Positions 34,140-45,158 of a stretch of 64,000 nt of DNA are shown here, in pieces. The stretch's first letter is position 1. Every line of letters starts with the position of its first letter. Source of the DNA: Capsicum annuum (taxonomy: Eukaryota > Streptophyta > Magnoliopsida > Solanales > Solanaceae). Made by a program: the position numbers and the translations under genes. The stretch spans positions 11,020,662 to 11,084,661 of the forward strand of contig NC_061121.1 of the NCBI RefSeq assembly GCF_002878395.1. Reading direction: 5' to 3'. The notes under the pieces were generated by a model. It ran no database searches and was not told the origin of the DNA. It saw only the letters and a list, made by a program, of their open reading frames with translations.

Positions 34140-34764
34140 TCATACTTGTGTTTTTACATTCTTAGCTTTATAAGTAATTAAGCTTCCTTCGTTATTAAAT
34201 CCTTTAACTATTATTGGTGTCTTTAATTTATCCCATTTACTTTTTGGTAAACAACTATATCTACATAACTTAGCTTCTTCTCTTGTATCTATCATAGGCG
34301 TATAATATCTACTGTAATACCCTTCTACTACTATCTTCATTAATGCATATATCTTCATATCATGTTAAAGCTCTTCTTAAGAATAATTTCTCTCTGTTAT
34401 ATGTTATAGATAATTGTGTATGCTCTATATTATATGGTTTTACTTGTTCTAGCTATTTTATTCCTAATATTATGTTTGCTTTTTGCATTTCTTCCTTTAT
34501 TTCAAATTCTATTTTTATTTTTCTAACTCCTATTGTTATTTCTTTTTCTGCTATTTTTTTTTTTGTGTTTATTAAGCTTCTTGGTAGATCTGGGCATATA
34601 TTATTGTCAGATTTTATTTTCTCATTTTTTCTTAGATATCTTGCTATATAATTTTCTTCTTGTCCCGTATTTAAGAATATTAAATATTTTTTTTCATTTA
34701 TTGCTCCTATTATGTAATATTGATTTAAATTAGTTGTTGAACTTGTTTCATAGCTTGTTCTTTT
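34140..34764 (-). pseudogene. Pararetroviral aspartic protease remnant
   Basis: Downstream of the movement protein the minus strand reads YLIFLNTGQEENYIARYL near 34630-34690. This matches the start of a retropepsin active-site region, but with Asn where the catalytic Asp belongs (codon AAT). Text continues with a -K-I-L/V-G-I-K-like flap region and a further open piece at 34140-34358. It is broken by stops. Confidence 0.65.
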
Positions 34765-35572
34765 TTATGAACTTGATGATTCTGGTTTTTCATAAGCTAT
34801 TCTTTTTGTTGTGCTTATTCTATCATTTATTATTTCTAAATTTTCTTCTATATCTATGTCTCTATAACTATAATCATTATTATCAATTGTTTTTACAAAT
34901 TGTTCGAAAGGACTTTCTATTTGTATTTTGTTAATTTTATTTTTTCCCTTTATTTTATGTTTTGTTGTTAATACATATAGATTTTTACATCTTGCTGTAA
35001 ATATTTTACTTCCTGGGGTTAGTTTTATTCCTGATATTTTCCAATATATTACTAATAATTTATCTATATTTTTATCTGTTATTGCTACTGAATAATTCAC
35101 ACTTACTATAAATTTAAATTTTTGGTATATTAAATTTCCTTTTATGGCAATTATTATACTTTTTTCTATAGGTTTTATAATTTTATTAGTGTATCTATTT
35201 CTTTTCTGAAACATGCTTTTATTAATATCTCTGTACCTCCTAGGTATACGTATTTTATTGGGTCTCTAATTTTTATATCGTTTATTTCTTTATTAATTAT
35301 TCTTTTTGTTACTAGTGGTATACTAGTTTTACCTTTTGCATATCTACAGTCTATTACATGTTCTTTTTGGCTTACTACGTAGTATTCTTCTTTTTTCTTT
35401 TACTAAATATGTTTTTTATTGTTGGTATTTTAAATATTTTTTCTACATTTAAATCTAATTCTTTTCCTTTTATTTCGTCAAATATGTAACTGTCAAATAT
35501 TATTATTTGATCTGTTGCTTCTTCACTTAAATATTCTTCTTTTGTTATTATTTTTATATCTTCTTCAGTCAT
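34765..35572 (-). pseudogene. Pararetroviral movement protein (30K family) remnant
   Basis: Two open pieces flank a break near 35215-35374. The front piece (35375-35572, 65 codons) starts MTEEDIKIITKEEYL. Between them the frame is readable as YVYLGGTEILIKACF, and the rear piece (34765-35214) has GNLIYQKFKFIVSVNYSVAI, the characteristic core of 30K-type movement proteins, which in living viruses enlarge plasmodesmata. A stop in the middle and a shift make it a pseudogene. Confidence 0.75.
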
Positions 35573-35734
35573 TTAATTCATCTAATTCACTATCTATTTC
35601 ATTATCTGTTTCATTCTCTGAAATTTCTTGTATACTATCTTCACTTTCTAATTCGTAATCTATATAATCTATCTGCATATATTCTGTATTTTCTATTTTT
35701 ATTTTTGATATTTGTTTATTTTTTGAGTTTTTAG

Positions 35735-37368
35735 GTAATTTACAATCTCTAGCTAACTATCCTATTTTTTTGCAATTATCACAAGTAAATTCTTTTATAG
35801 ATTTCTTTTTCCTATATGGTCTTTTATGCTTATAATTTTTTACATAATATCTTTTTCTTGGTTTCTTATATTTATATTTTGATTTTTTGTATTTCTTATA
35901 TTTCTTATGTCTTTTTCTTTTCTTATAATATCTTTCTTCGCATCCAAATTGAGGTGCTATTTTATCTTTGCAACATGCTAAATTTCTTATTAATGTTTTT
36001 TCCATTTTTATTTCTTCTCTATATTTTTCACATAGGTTTCTATACCATTGTTGTAAAAATTTTATTCTTGCTCCTAAAGTATCTACTATTTTTGCTTCAT
36101 CCCAACTTTTTATTATTTTTGAACTAAATGGTTCAGGTAATTTATTAAAATATAATTTTCTTATTTCTTTACTTTCTTCTGTATTATATGTCCTTTATAA
36201 TAATATTCTTTAAATGCGCAAGTATACTCATCTATATAACACATGTTACATATTGCTAATTTTAGCATTAAATTCCTATTTGTATTTTTCTCTTCATTTT
36301 GCTCTTCTTCTGTTGTTGTCATGCTGCTAAATTCGTCTTTTATAGCTATTTCATATTTTTTTAATAATTCTATAGGTGTTAATTAGTTTTAGTTGTTGAT
36401 GATGTTTCTTCTGTAAGTTTGTCAGTTCTTAATACCCTTTTACTATTTTCAGTTAGATTTGAAAATCATAATTTCACTGTTCCTATTAGTGTTCTTTCTA
36501 TATATTCTGGTGCATCTGTTACGTTTATATTATTATCTAATAATTATTTTGTCATATATCCTATCCATAATTGTATTGTTTTTTTCTGTATCTATTACAC
36601 AATCTAGATCTAAAAAGTTATAATTTTTATTAACTATTTGTTTTGGTGTCCATTTGTCATATTCATCTTTTAGATTATATCTTTTAAATTTATTCTTATA
36701 ATATGTAGGTTTTCTTATTTCTGATGTTCTAGGTATTATATTTTCATCTTCTTTTTTATCAAGAGCATTTATTTCTGTGTTTCTATTTTCAAAGTTTTCT
36801 TCATTAATTACTTCTTGTTTTTCATTGATTTCTAAATTTTTTGTATTTGTTAAGATTTTTGTATATGTTTCACTATCTTCCGAATCATAATTATCTGTTT
36901 CTTCAACATCTATAGTATTTATTTCTAATTCTCTGGTTTTTATTTCTTTATTGCGTATTTCTAATTTTTCTTTAAATTGATTTATCTCATTTAATAATTT
37001 TTGTCCTTTATCTTTTTCTTCTTTTTCTTTCTGTCTTTTTCCATACAAATCTTTTAGCATTTGTAGTTCTTTTTCTAATTCAGCAATCCTACTATTTTTA
37101 GTTTCTTCTATTTTTCGTATTTCTTTTGTAGTTTGTTGTTTTATTTTTTCTATTTTTTTCTATATATTTCTTCATTTTCTTTTTCTATTCTTACCATAAC
37201 TGTCAATTTATCTTCTAATTTTAATTCTTATTTTTCTAACATTAAATATAAATGTTCACCTATTTTCTTATACCTTCTTTCTAGATTAGAAAATACTATT
37301 TTTATTTTTAATCCTTCATGGTTTTCATATATTTTTTCATCTATTATAAATTCTTCTTTGTTCATTTT
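35735..37368 (-). pseudogene. Pararetroviral coat-protein-like region
   Basis: The open piece 36533-37060 (175 codons) starts with a charged coiled-coil stretch and an acidic segment. Further readable pieces lie at 36005-36400 (for example FSSKIIKSWDEAKIVDTLGA). The piece at 35757-36005 is strongly basic (Lys/Arg/Tyr-rich) and runs into a CCHC knuckle, CDNCKKIG then LARDC. Exactly at the knuckle His codon there is a stop, so the zinc site is lost. The order basic tract plus knuckle is typical of pararetroviral capsid proteins. Frameshifts separate the pieces. Confidence 0.7.
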
Positions 37369-37590
37369 TTATTTAATTGTTAATAGATCATGTTGGTATG
37401 TATATTCTAGACTATCTATTGTCGATTCTAAATTTGATATTTCTTCTTTTTGTGCATTTATTGAGTTTTTACTAACTCCGGCAATTATGTTATATTGCAG
37501 TCTTTCTATCCTTATTTTTAATTCTTTACGTTTTTTAGATATTATTTGCTTTAATTCTTTATATTTTGGTAATTTTTGTATTTTATTCAT
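37369..37590 (-). CDS. Pararetroviral ORF 1, small coiled-coil protein
   Basis: This is the first open frame after the primer site: 73 residues, highly charged, rich in Lys, Glu, Ile and Leu, with an alternating pattern that suggests a helix or coiled coil (for example LKQIISKKRKELKIRIERLQ). After its stop the same kind of charged text resumes, so it may be the shortened front of a longer protein. No function is assigned. It lies in a dead viral copy and is unlikely to be expressed. Confidence 0.4.
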   Translation of the reverse strand: MNKIQKLPKYKELKQIISKKRKELKIRIERLQYNIIAGVSKNSINAQKEEISNLESTIDSLEYTYQHDLLTIK

Positions 37591-37686
37591 CTAAATAATA
37601 TATATCAAAATTTAGTTTTATCAAATAAGTCAGTCATAATTAATAAATTAATCAAATAAATCCAAATATATACTACTTCCGTAACT

Positions 37687-38019
37687 TTAAACAGCATAAG
37701 CTTTGATACCAAATTGTGGGTGGGTGGGGTGGGGGGTGCGGATATGCAGATAACTTGTGTGGTAAAATAGATCTATTATAAGGGGGTGCGGATATGCGGA
37801 TAATTTGTGTGGTAAAATAGATCTATGCTTTACTATATAGTATTCTTTATTTTTTCCCCTTAGTTTTTGTAATTCTTCTATATTATTTTGAAGGTATTCT
37901 AAATATTCTATATCTTTTGTTTCAAAATATCCAATTAGATTATCTTTCATAAGTTTTTCTAATAATATTATTTCTTCCATATTTTGTCTCCAATATTTTA
38001 AATATTCATAGTCTATCAT
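37687..38019 (-). pseudogene. Small pararetroviral ORF, module B' (right terminal repeat)
   Basis: An ATG at 38019 opens MIDYEYLKYWRQNMEEIILL with no early stop. The first ~58 residues match the left copy. The ~140-bp deletion then changes the reading, and the frame runs through the G-rich repeats and the primer site to 37687, so the last ~50 residues are spurious. Confidence 0.45.
37700..37711 (-). promoter_or_regulatory. Initiator-Met tRNA primer-binding site of the pararetrovirus
   Basis: The minus strand reads TGGTATCAAAGC, one base different from the TGGTATCAGAGC site used by plant pararetroviruses and many LTR elements. By convention it marks position 1 of the circular genome. The first ORF begins about 110 bases downstream at 37590, and the G-rich junction sequence lies just upstream. 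Confidence 0.75.
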
Positions 38020-38070
38020 TTTATCCTGTAGTAATTGCAGAGTTACAAATTTCTGTATAATAATTTATCC
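37724..38070 (-). repeat. Terminal repeat of the pararetrovirus, right copy
   Basis: The partner of 29079-29550. It carries two tandem copies of a ~50-bp unit (gtgcggatatgc.gataa, then gtggtaaaatagatct) at 37736-37826, and then the small-ORF start at 38019. Confidence 0.85.
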
Positions 38071-38084
38071 GAGCAAAAAACTCT

Positions 38085-39110
38085 AGCCTTCCTTCTCAAT
38101 GAAAGTAGCGTTACAAGGAAAAAAAATTAAGAAAAATTATCATTTTTTTCGTCTTTAAGTATCTAATATACTAAAAGTAATTTTTCTATTTTATTTGTTC
38201 AGTTTGAAAAATTAAGGAATAATTTTTTATTTTATTCTATTTTACGGTTGTTATTAAATACTATGAAGTATTCATTTACCAACATATAAATGACATATAG
38301 TTAACAAGAATAGTTAGTAACCTATCATTCTATTTTATTATTTTTTTTAAAAATATATCAAATCAAATTGAGGTGGAGATCTTGAATTTCAAAGTTGTGG
38401 GTTCCCAATAAACAACAGGGGCCGAAAAGAATTAAATGGAGAAAAATAAGCACCTCCACAAGGAATCAAACCGACGTTCAACTACCCAAGAGACACGATG
38501 TTAACAGGTTCCTTTCATACCACTGAGGCATCCCTTGATTTATTTATGGGGTCCCACCTTTTAATATTTATACGTTTTGACAAATTTTTTAATATAAATA
38601 TAAGTCTTACGATAGTGGATGTGGATTCTCAAAAATTTGCACCCACTACCGTAAATTCGTCCCTGAAATCAAACGTGAAACGATGGACGAAAAAATACTC
38701 AAAATAAAATAAATACAAGTCAACAAAATAAATAGCCATTAATGCTCACGATGATTATATTAATTTGATAGAAAATCTTCAATCTTTTGATACCTTTGAA
38801 ATATCCAAAACCTAAAAGAACTTGTTGACACGATCTATGAAGACTTTATGATATTCAAAAATTATAGAAATACTCTCTCCGTTTTTTAATTTGTCTAACA
38901 TTTTAATATGCATGTCTCTTAAAAAAATATTAATTAAAAAATAGCTTACTTAAATTATTTCTTTATTACTCGTATTTATTTAATACTTCTTTATTTATTT
39001 AATACTTCTTTCTTTTGTATTATATAAATACCTCTTTATATTTATAGATAAAATAAAAATGAACAACTGAATATGTTTTGATTTTCTAAAATGAGATGCA
39101 TGTTGATAAG
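38085..39110. repeat. Sulfotransferase flank repeat, copy B (distal part)
   Basis: It continues the SOT2 flank on the far side of the pararetrovirus. It is collinear with 40488-41010 ('ccttccttct.aatgaaagtag', 'tttttctattttatttgtt', 'tattaaatactatgaagtat', 'aacaagaata..tagtaa') and in part with 7400-7790. A Stowaway-like terminus 'ctctctccgttttttaattt' occurs once at 38872. No gene is recognised. Confidence 0.75.
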
Positions 39111-39119
39111 TAAAAATAA

Positions 39120-41130
39120 CATATATATATATATATAGAAACGGTGGTAGGTAGATGGTGATTAGTTGGTTGCATGTTTGTTATAACCTATCTGGAATAG
39201 TTGTCATAATCTTAAAATAAATTCATTTGGGACCAATTTCATTCATTGACTTCAGATAATTAGTACATAGCTTTCCTAATTATTTATTTTATGTTTGGTT
39301 AACCAATAAAATTCTCATTACTATAGGAGCTAATTTTACTCCGTTTTCCATAAGTTTTCATATTAAATAATGTATCATTAAAATATGACACAAATACATT
39401 ATGTAGTCATGATACATAGTTAGTTGCGGATACATTGTAGCAATTGTAATCCTCCAGATACATGCGGATATACATAATTAAAGTGTCTGGATATATGGTT
39501 TAGTTTTAGATACATCACTTGTTATCCATATGTATCTGAGTTCATTGTCATATATCTGCATGTATCTGAGGAGTTACATCATGCATGTATCTGTATGTAT
39601 TTAAGGGTTACAAGATGTATCTACATTCTGCTGGCTGAATTATTATAAAATATTATGTAATTAATTTCTAGTAATAAAAAAATATAATAAAGATATTTTA
39701 AGAATTTATGTAATTTACCATATATATCTTGGTGTCTAATGGTGCTTGAAACTAATGCCACACAATCCTTTTATAATAAAAGAGACATGTCACTACTTAG
39801 ATAAGCTAAAATCATTCATGCAAGTTGCTGCAAGCATTTTTTATCGTGCTACATTTTAATAATCAATATTCAAGAGAAATGTGTCATATACAGGTATTAT
39901 ATGATAAGTGTAGTACCTTATTGCGCATATAAGTCATTAGATCCAAAAGAAAACTAAACACAAAGACAAAGAAATAATACAAGACCAAAGTAAAAATAAA
40001 TGAAGAAAAAGAGATGTTGATGCCCATAATCCTTATATAAGACAAAGTGACACAACTTATCAACTTCTGTTATTATGAAGTTTTTGCACGGATTGCACCT
40101 ATTTTGAGTACTTTTATTTTTTATTTTACTGCTTATTTAATAAAAGTTTATGGATAAATTCTATATTTTTACCTATCTAGACATAATTTTTTCGGTATAA
40201 GCTTAGCGAATTTTTGCTTCACTTGGCATAATTAAGTTTAGTTTTCTAGTAATTAAGTTATGCGGCATATGTGTGGCTCTGTGCGTTGTGCTTTTTTAAT
40301 AGAGTTTTACTGCATAACTTAGAGGGATATGTCCTCCAGACATGCAACATAACTTGTGAGATATTACAATACGAACATATAAACTTATGTCGTAAGAAAA
40401 TATAGTCAAACACAATTTCAACTCCACTTTCAACGTTAAATTTTCATGACAAAATGATACTCACTAAATTACCCTTTTCCTCACCACCAGCCTTCCTTCT
40501 GAATGAAAGTAGAGTTAAAAGAAAAAAAAATTAAAAGAAAAAGATAATTTATTATTATTTTTTATTTTTATTTATTCAGTATACTAAAAATAATTTTTCT
40601 ATTTTATTTGTTTAGTTTGAAAAATCAAAGAATATATTTATTTTTTTTGGGTTATTCTGTTTTACAGTTGCTATTAAATACTATGAAGTATTTATTTACT
40701 TACATATAGATAACTTATAATTAACAAGAATATATAGTAAATTTTTTTTTTTTTTTAAAGAATGTGCCAAATCAAACATGAAAAAATGAACGAAAAAAAA
40801 ACGTGTTAACACGATCTAACAAGACTTTAGAATATTCTAAAGTTTTCAAAACATGAAGTGATAGAAACACTCCTCACATTTTTTATTTGCATAATTTAAA
40901 GAAAAATATTAATTAGAAAATAATTTGATTAAATTATTTATTTATTACTTATATCAATTTAATTTTTTTTTTTACACCATATAAATATCTCTCTATTATT
41001 ATTCCTTTTTAATAATTTAGGCTTTTTTATGAGATTGTAAATAATTCACAATATAACTCATATCGTGTATTTTCTGCCTTGGTCTAAACAAACTGATAGA
41101 TTTATTCCTTCAACTACACCATCATTCCAG
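39120..41130. repeat. Sulfotransferase flank repeat, copy C, without a gene
   Basis: It starts with a (TA)9 run and text matching the SOT2 promoter side ('ggtaggtagatg.tgatt', 'ttggttgcatg'), and then follows copy B for about 1.4 kb. It goes on to match 38085-39060 and finally 7750-7930 near 41000-41130. No sulfotransferase sequence is attached at its left end, where copy B ends instead. It is cut on the right by the Gypsy-type LTR. Confidence 0.8.
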
Positions 41131-42135
41131 AATAGGGGAGGCTCACCAACTGCAAATCTCAGACACGCCAATCTACTGCTTAGCGGGGCTCCAGAACTGA
41201 GCCTCAGATCCTGAAATATAGGGGGTCAACTGTATTGGTATGCGAAACAATCCAAAATAACATGTTTTTATACAACATAATGAGAGCCTTTCATAAACAA
41301 TGAACATAATGCATAAGTGAAAACACATGAGCACACTTTAATAAACTTCAAAATGCTTCCTTGAATCCATGACTCACTCTTCATATTATTTATGAACTAG
41401 ATGGATTAGTCTACATACATGGTAACCCACGGGCTATGTGGATCCCGTCCATAACCCAGCGACCAGGCCCCCAAATCCAAGTTTGTCGCAAAGATGAAAA
41501 AAATCATGAAAAAGGTTTGCCCACTTGCCGAATAACACATAAAAACCTATATCGGCAAAACACAATTTTAGGCTAAGAGTTATCTGAACTCAAGCCTTCT
41601 TCGGGTAACCAACTAGCTCCCTTTAAGCTCAGTTTTTGATTCTTTAAAACTATGCTCTATATCTTTACAACATTTGCTACATTCATGTTAAGGGCAATCC
41701 ATAATAGGTATCATCATACCTAGACTTGCAAGTCATATCGTATCATGTCATAAATCATAGTTCTTTTTATAAAAGAAATCATTTAGATGGCCACCCCCAT
41801 AGATTTAAATAGTTCATGAGGACATTTTTAACTCAAATCACATGCAAATGTATGCAAAACAATTCTTCTAAAACACATTATCATGTGGTGGCCAATCTTT
41901 CTTTAAAACACAGGTATCTCTTTCTATCGACAAAATAAACTCTTGTAAATAATGAGACTTTTCCCCTCTCATCATGTCATAAATCATGTCAACCATATTA
42001 AATATTAAGGAACTTAAGTTCAAAACCCAAATCATGCATTCGAAAATAACCCACAAATCAAATAGACAATAAATTGCATATCAAGAGAGAGAATTTGTTG
42101 TCATGCTCTCAATTAACCTTTCAAAAATTGAAAAC

Positions 42136-42183
<48 letters not shown>

Positions 42184-42934
42184 GGCTATAATTCAATTCC
42201 ACAAAAAAGAGTTCAATACTATTTATAAACTTTCGTCAAAACGATTTCATGATGCATGCCTTTCGAAACAATATCAAAAGAAAACCCTTACTTATAAACA
42301 TGAGTAGGGATCTTTACACTTTGATAAAAATGTAAAACTTATGCCCATGGTGTTTAGGGTAGTTCCAGATACCTTATATTCCTTAGATGAGGAATAGAAC
42401 CTTAATCTTGACATTTTCTAGGGAAATTTTGGATTAAAAGGCTTGAATTCCTTGGATTCTTGGAGAAAAGAATTTTGAATATCATTCTTGGGGAAAGAGA
42501 GGGTTTTTGGTGAGTTGATGTTGAAGAAGATGGAAAAGTATTTCCCCTTTGGGTGATATAAATCATCCTTTGGACATTTGGGGTTGAGGGGAAAGGACCA
42601 AAGTGCCCTTTTACCCTTAAGAAGTTGAAAACAGCATAGAAATGGACTAGGCAGCGCGCCCTTAGTCTGGTGGAATAGACCTTGCGACGCCCGCTCCAGT
42701 CCAGCACTCTAAGCCCTGGGGCGCAGGCTTATTGCCCTCCCTACTGCCTCTCACAAGAATGGCTATAACTTTTCACTCGGGTATCGTATTAAGGTAAAAT
42801 TTATATCGTTAGAAAGCTGACTCAATTATCTACAATTTGGTGGGTTTGAGCTGAAAAATTTCACGTATATCAAAAGTTATATACATTCAAAATAGACCCT
42901 TATAGAATGAATACCAAACTTTGGATGAATCAAA
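41131..42934 (-). mobile_element. Gypsy-type LTR, left part (split by CACTA)
   Basis: A non-coding, repeat-like segment ('cttagcggggctccagaac' near 41177, 'ggctataacttttcactcgg' near 42762, 'atcgttagaaagctgactc' near 42807) of a kind common in solanaceous Gypsy LTRs. It joins in sense to 55231-55408 once the CACTA transposon is removed. The minus orientation is inferred from the polypurine tract at 55416-55426. The outer end near 41131 is uncertain. The short frames here are not genes. Confidence 0.5.
42137..42180. repeat. (TA)n microsatellite
   Basis: About 22 uninterrupted TA units within the Gypsy-type LTR. Confidence 0.95.
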
Positions 42935-42955
42935 CACTACAACAAACAGGCATTA

Positions 42956-43440
42956 TAGCAGCGACATTTAGTGGCGAGTCAATGTATTGCTGCAGAAACG
43001 TCATATTCAGTGGCGACAAAAATTGTCGCTGCCATACATCAACTTTTAGCAGTGACTAATTTTTCTCGCCTCTAATATGCGTCACTATACTGAAATTTTC
43101 AGTTTCCGCAAACAAAAATTTTTGGCTCCATTTTTATAGTGGCAACAAATATAAAGTCGCCTCTAAAAGTAATTATGTGATGACAATGTTGCCTCTAAAA
43201 TTAATGAATTTTATATTTTAATATTATAATAGTGGAAAATTTCTAATATATTTTAAGAGGACATTGAGCTTTAGCAGCGACTAATTTTGTCGCTGCTAAT
43301 ACGCGTTATTGTACTAAAATTTTTAGTTCCCGTGGATAAAATATTTTGGCTCCATTTTTGTAGTGACAAAAAATATATGATCGCCTCTAAAAGTAATTAA
43401 TTTTACATTTTAATATTATAATAGTTAACTTCTAGTGCCT
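42956..43440 (+). repeat. Left subterminal repeats of CACTA
   Basis: A ~225-bp unit beginning agcagtgactaatttt at 43048 recurs at 43273 (agcagcgactaatttt). Throughout there are short inverted words such as gtggcgacaaaaattgtcgctgcc split over both strands. Such repeats are the usual binding sites of the CACTA regulatory transposase. Confidence 0.75.
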
Positions 43441-45158
43441 TTTAACAAAACAAAAAATGAAAACAAAGACTTACACATCCTATAGCAAAACAAAACAGAT
43501 TGTAAATTCCTCTATCTACTATTGAAAGCAAGAAAAAACCAGTTGTGTTCCAGTGAAAAGCACAAAGAGAAAAAAGTAAAGGAATTAACTGTTGTTGTTG
43601 TCTTTCATCTCTTCATAGCCATGGCTTCCCTAGTAAGTCTTTCTCTAATTATTTACTGAAGATTTCTCATGTTTTACTTGCAACTAGAGTAATAATCAGC
43701 TCTCTTTCACTCTTTTCTCAACTACAATAGTACTCTGCTTCCCTCGTTCATACCATTATTTTCCACCATCTCTTCAACACCATTTTTCTTTTGCCTTAAT
43801 CTAAATCAAAACCTCGAATCTGAAACAAAATGGGTTAGATTTGTTGGTCAAAGCTGCTCAAATTTGTTGATTAAAGTTTGTTGGTCAAAGCTACTCATCT
43901 CTTCAACAGATCTATGCTTTAAATTCTTAGGGTTTCTCAAATTTTGTGCTCCATAAGGTAAGTGGTCAAAATCCGTTTGGGTATTTTTGGATTAAAAGTT
44001 TGTTTAACCCAATTATTAGATTTGAAGATAAAGATATTAATCCAAAGTTTGTGCTGGGTATTTTTTTTAATCCAAAGGTATGTATTTTTTTTTGAGATTG
44101 CATATAAAAATTATTTAACCCAATTGAAAATTTGCAGGAATAGAATTCTCAAAGGTCAAAGGAGGAAGGAGTAGAGTTCTTAATTTTTGAGGTTATAGAG
44201 CCAAAGGTAACATTTATGTTTATCCCTATTCACAAGTTCTGTGCTTTTTTCTGGTGTTAAACTAATAAATGATGAATGTGGTAATCCAAACTCAGAGAGA
44301 TTCTTGTATGCCTTTTCGTAATCCTTAAAAAAAGCCTCTTTATTCTGTCACAAAAAAAAATCTTTTGAGTCTGCTTGGCTAGAAAGTTGAAGATAATGAG
44401 ATGTTTTGGGCCACCGTAGATATGTGTACACTGTTAATCAGAAGAAAGTTCTCAAAAAATATCACTGATTTCTCGTAACACAAACAATTCCGTCCATTTT
44501 GCTTGCACATTATCGGAGAGAGTAGCGATAGAGCTTAATGTAAGAAGTGTCACAGGAAGATGCACCTACCCTAAGCTGTAACATATTTCAGTGGCATAAC
44601 TTAACCTTTATCCAAAAAGAAAAAGTAAAAATCAGTGGCGTTCCCATAATGTGGGTTTTTTCTTATGCTAGTCAATTCCTAGTAATAGACATCAAGATGT
44701 GTTTGAATTTATCATTCATATGAGTTATAACAGATTTTAGCTGCCTTGCTGGTTTTTCAATACGGTGACAAACAAAAGAAAATAAATTTCCTGTCATTTT
44801 AGCTACCTTGCTGGTTTTTCAATATTATTTTCCTTATTAAATGACGCAAGTTGTGTGTTGCGACATGAACTATCATAATACCATTGCAACATGAACTATC
44901 ATAGTTTCCTTATGTTTGTCTTCATCCTTTTATGTTTCAATCTCTCATTGTTTCTTTCTATGTTAGATGAAATAATCGTACGATATGATATGAACTTGTG
45001 TAAAATTACCCTGGCTTTAGTTAGATACAAGCAGGTTCATCTTAGAAATTCTGCTTGAAGTTGGTGCGGATTTAACTATCTTGTATTTATTTTAATTATT
45101 TTCATACTTGTATCTTTAATTAATTAATTACTTTGTTTTAATGATATAAAAGCTAGGG
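43441..45158 (+). other. CACTA leader region, possible non-coding exons
   Basis: No protein is recognised. At 43620 the text CCATGGCTTCCCTAGTAAGT looks like a short exon end with a splice donor, and several T-rich acceptor-like tracts follow. It probably contains the 5' leader and introns of the transposase transcript. Confidence 0.35.

Larger units (their letters stand above)
29079..38070 (-). mobile_element. Endogenous pararetrovirus (Caulimoviridae, solendovirus-like), minus orientation
   Basis: An ~9.0 kb block. Its minus strand carries, in order, a tRNA-Met-like primer site, a small coiled-coil ORF, a coat-protein-like region with basic tract and zinc knuckle, a 30K-type movement protein, protease, reverse transcriptase and RNase H, a further ORF, and a run of small ORFs. 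The two ends repeat each other (29079-29550 and about 37724-38070), as expected for slightly more than one unit of a circular genome. Corresponding points are 8520 bases apart. There is no integrase. It is broken in nearly every large gene and inserted within duplicated sulfotransferase flank DNA. Endogenous viruses of this group are known in tomato, potato and tobacco. Confidence 0.88.

Noticed and set aside
33718..37594. Many plus-strand frames rich in Phe, Leu, Ile and Tyr that look like membrane proteins
   Set aside because: They are the complements of Lys/Glu/Asn-rich viral coding text on the minus strand. AT-rich antisense gives false hydrophobic proteins.
29079..38070. An LTR retrotransposon rather than a virus
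   Set aside because: The end repeats do not have TG...CA termini next to a polypurine tract. There is no integrase, and a 30K movement protein is present, which fits Caulimoviridae.
42402..42707. 101-codon minus-strand frame
   Set aside because: It lies in repeat DNA of the Gypsy-type LTR with no family motif. It has no start context or partner copy to support it.
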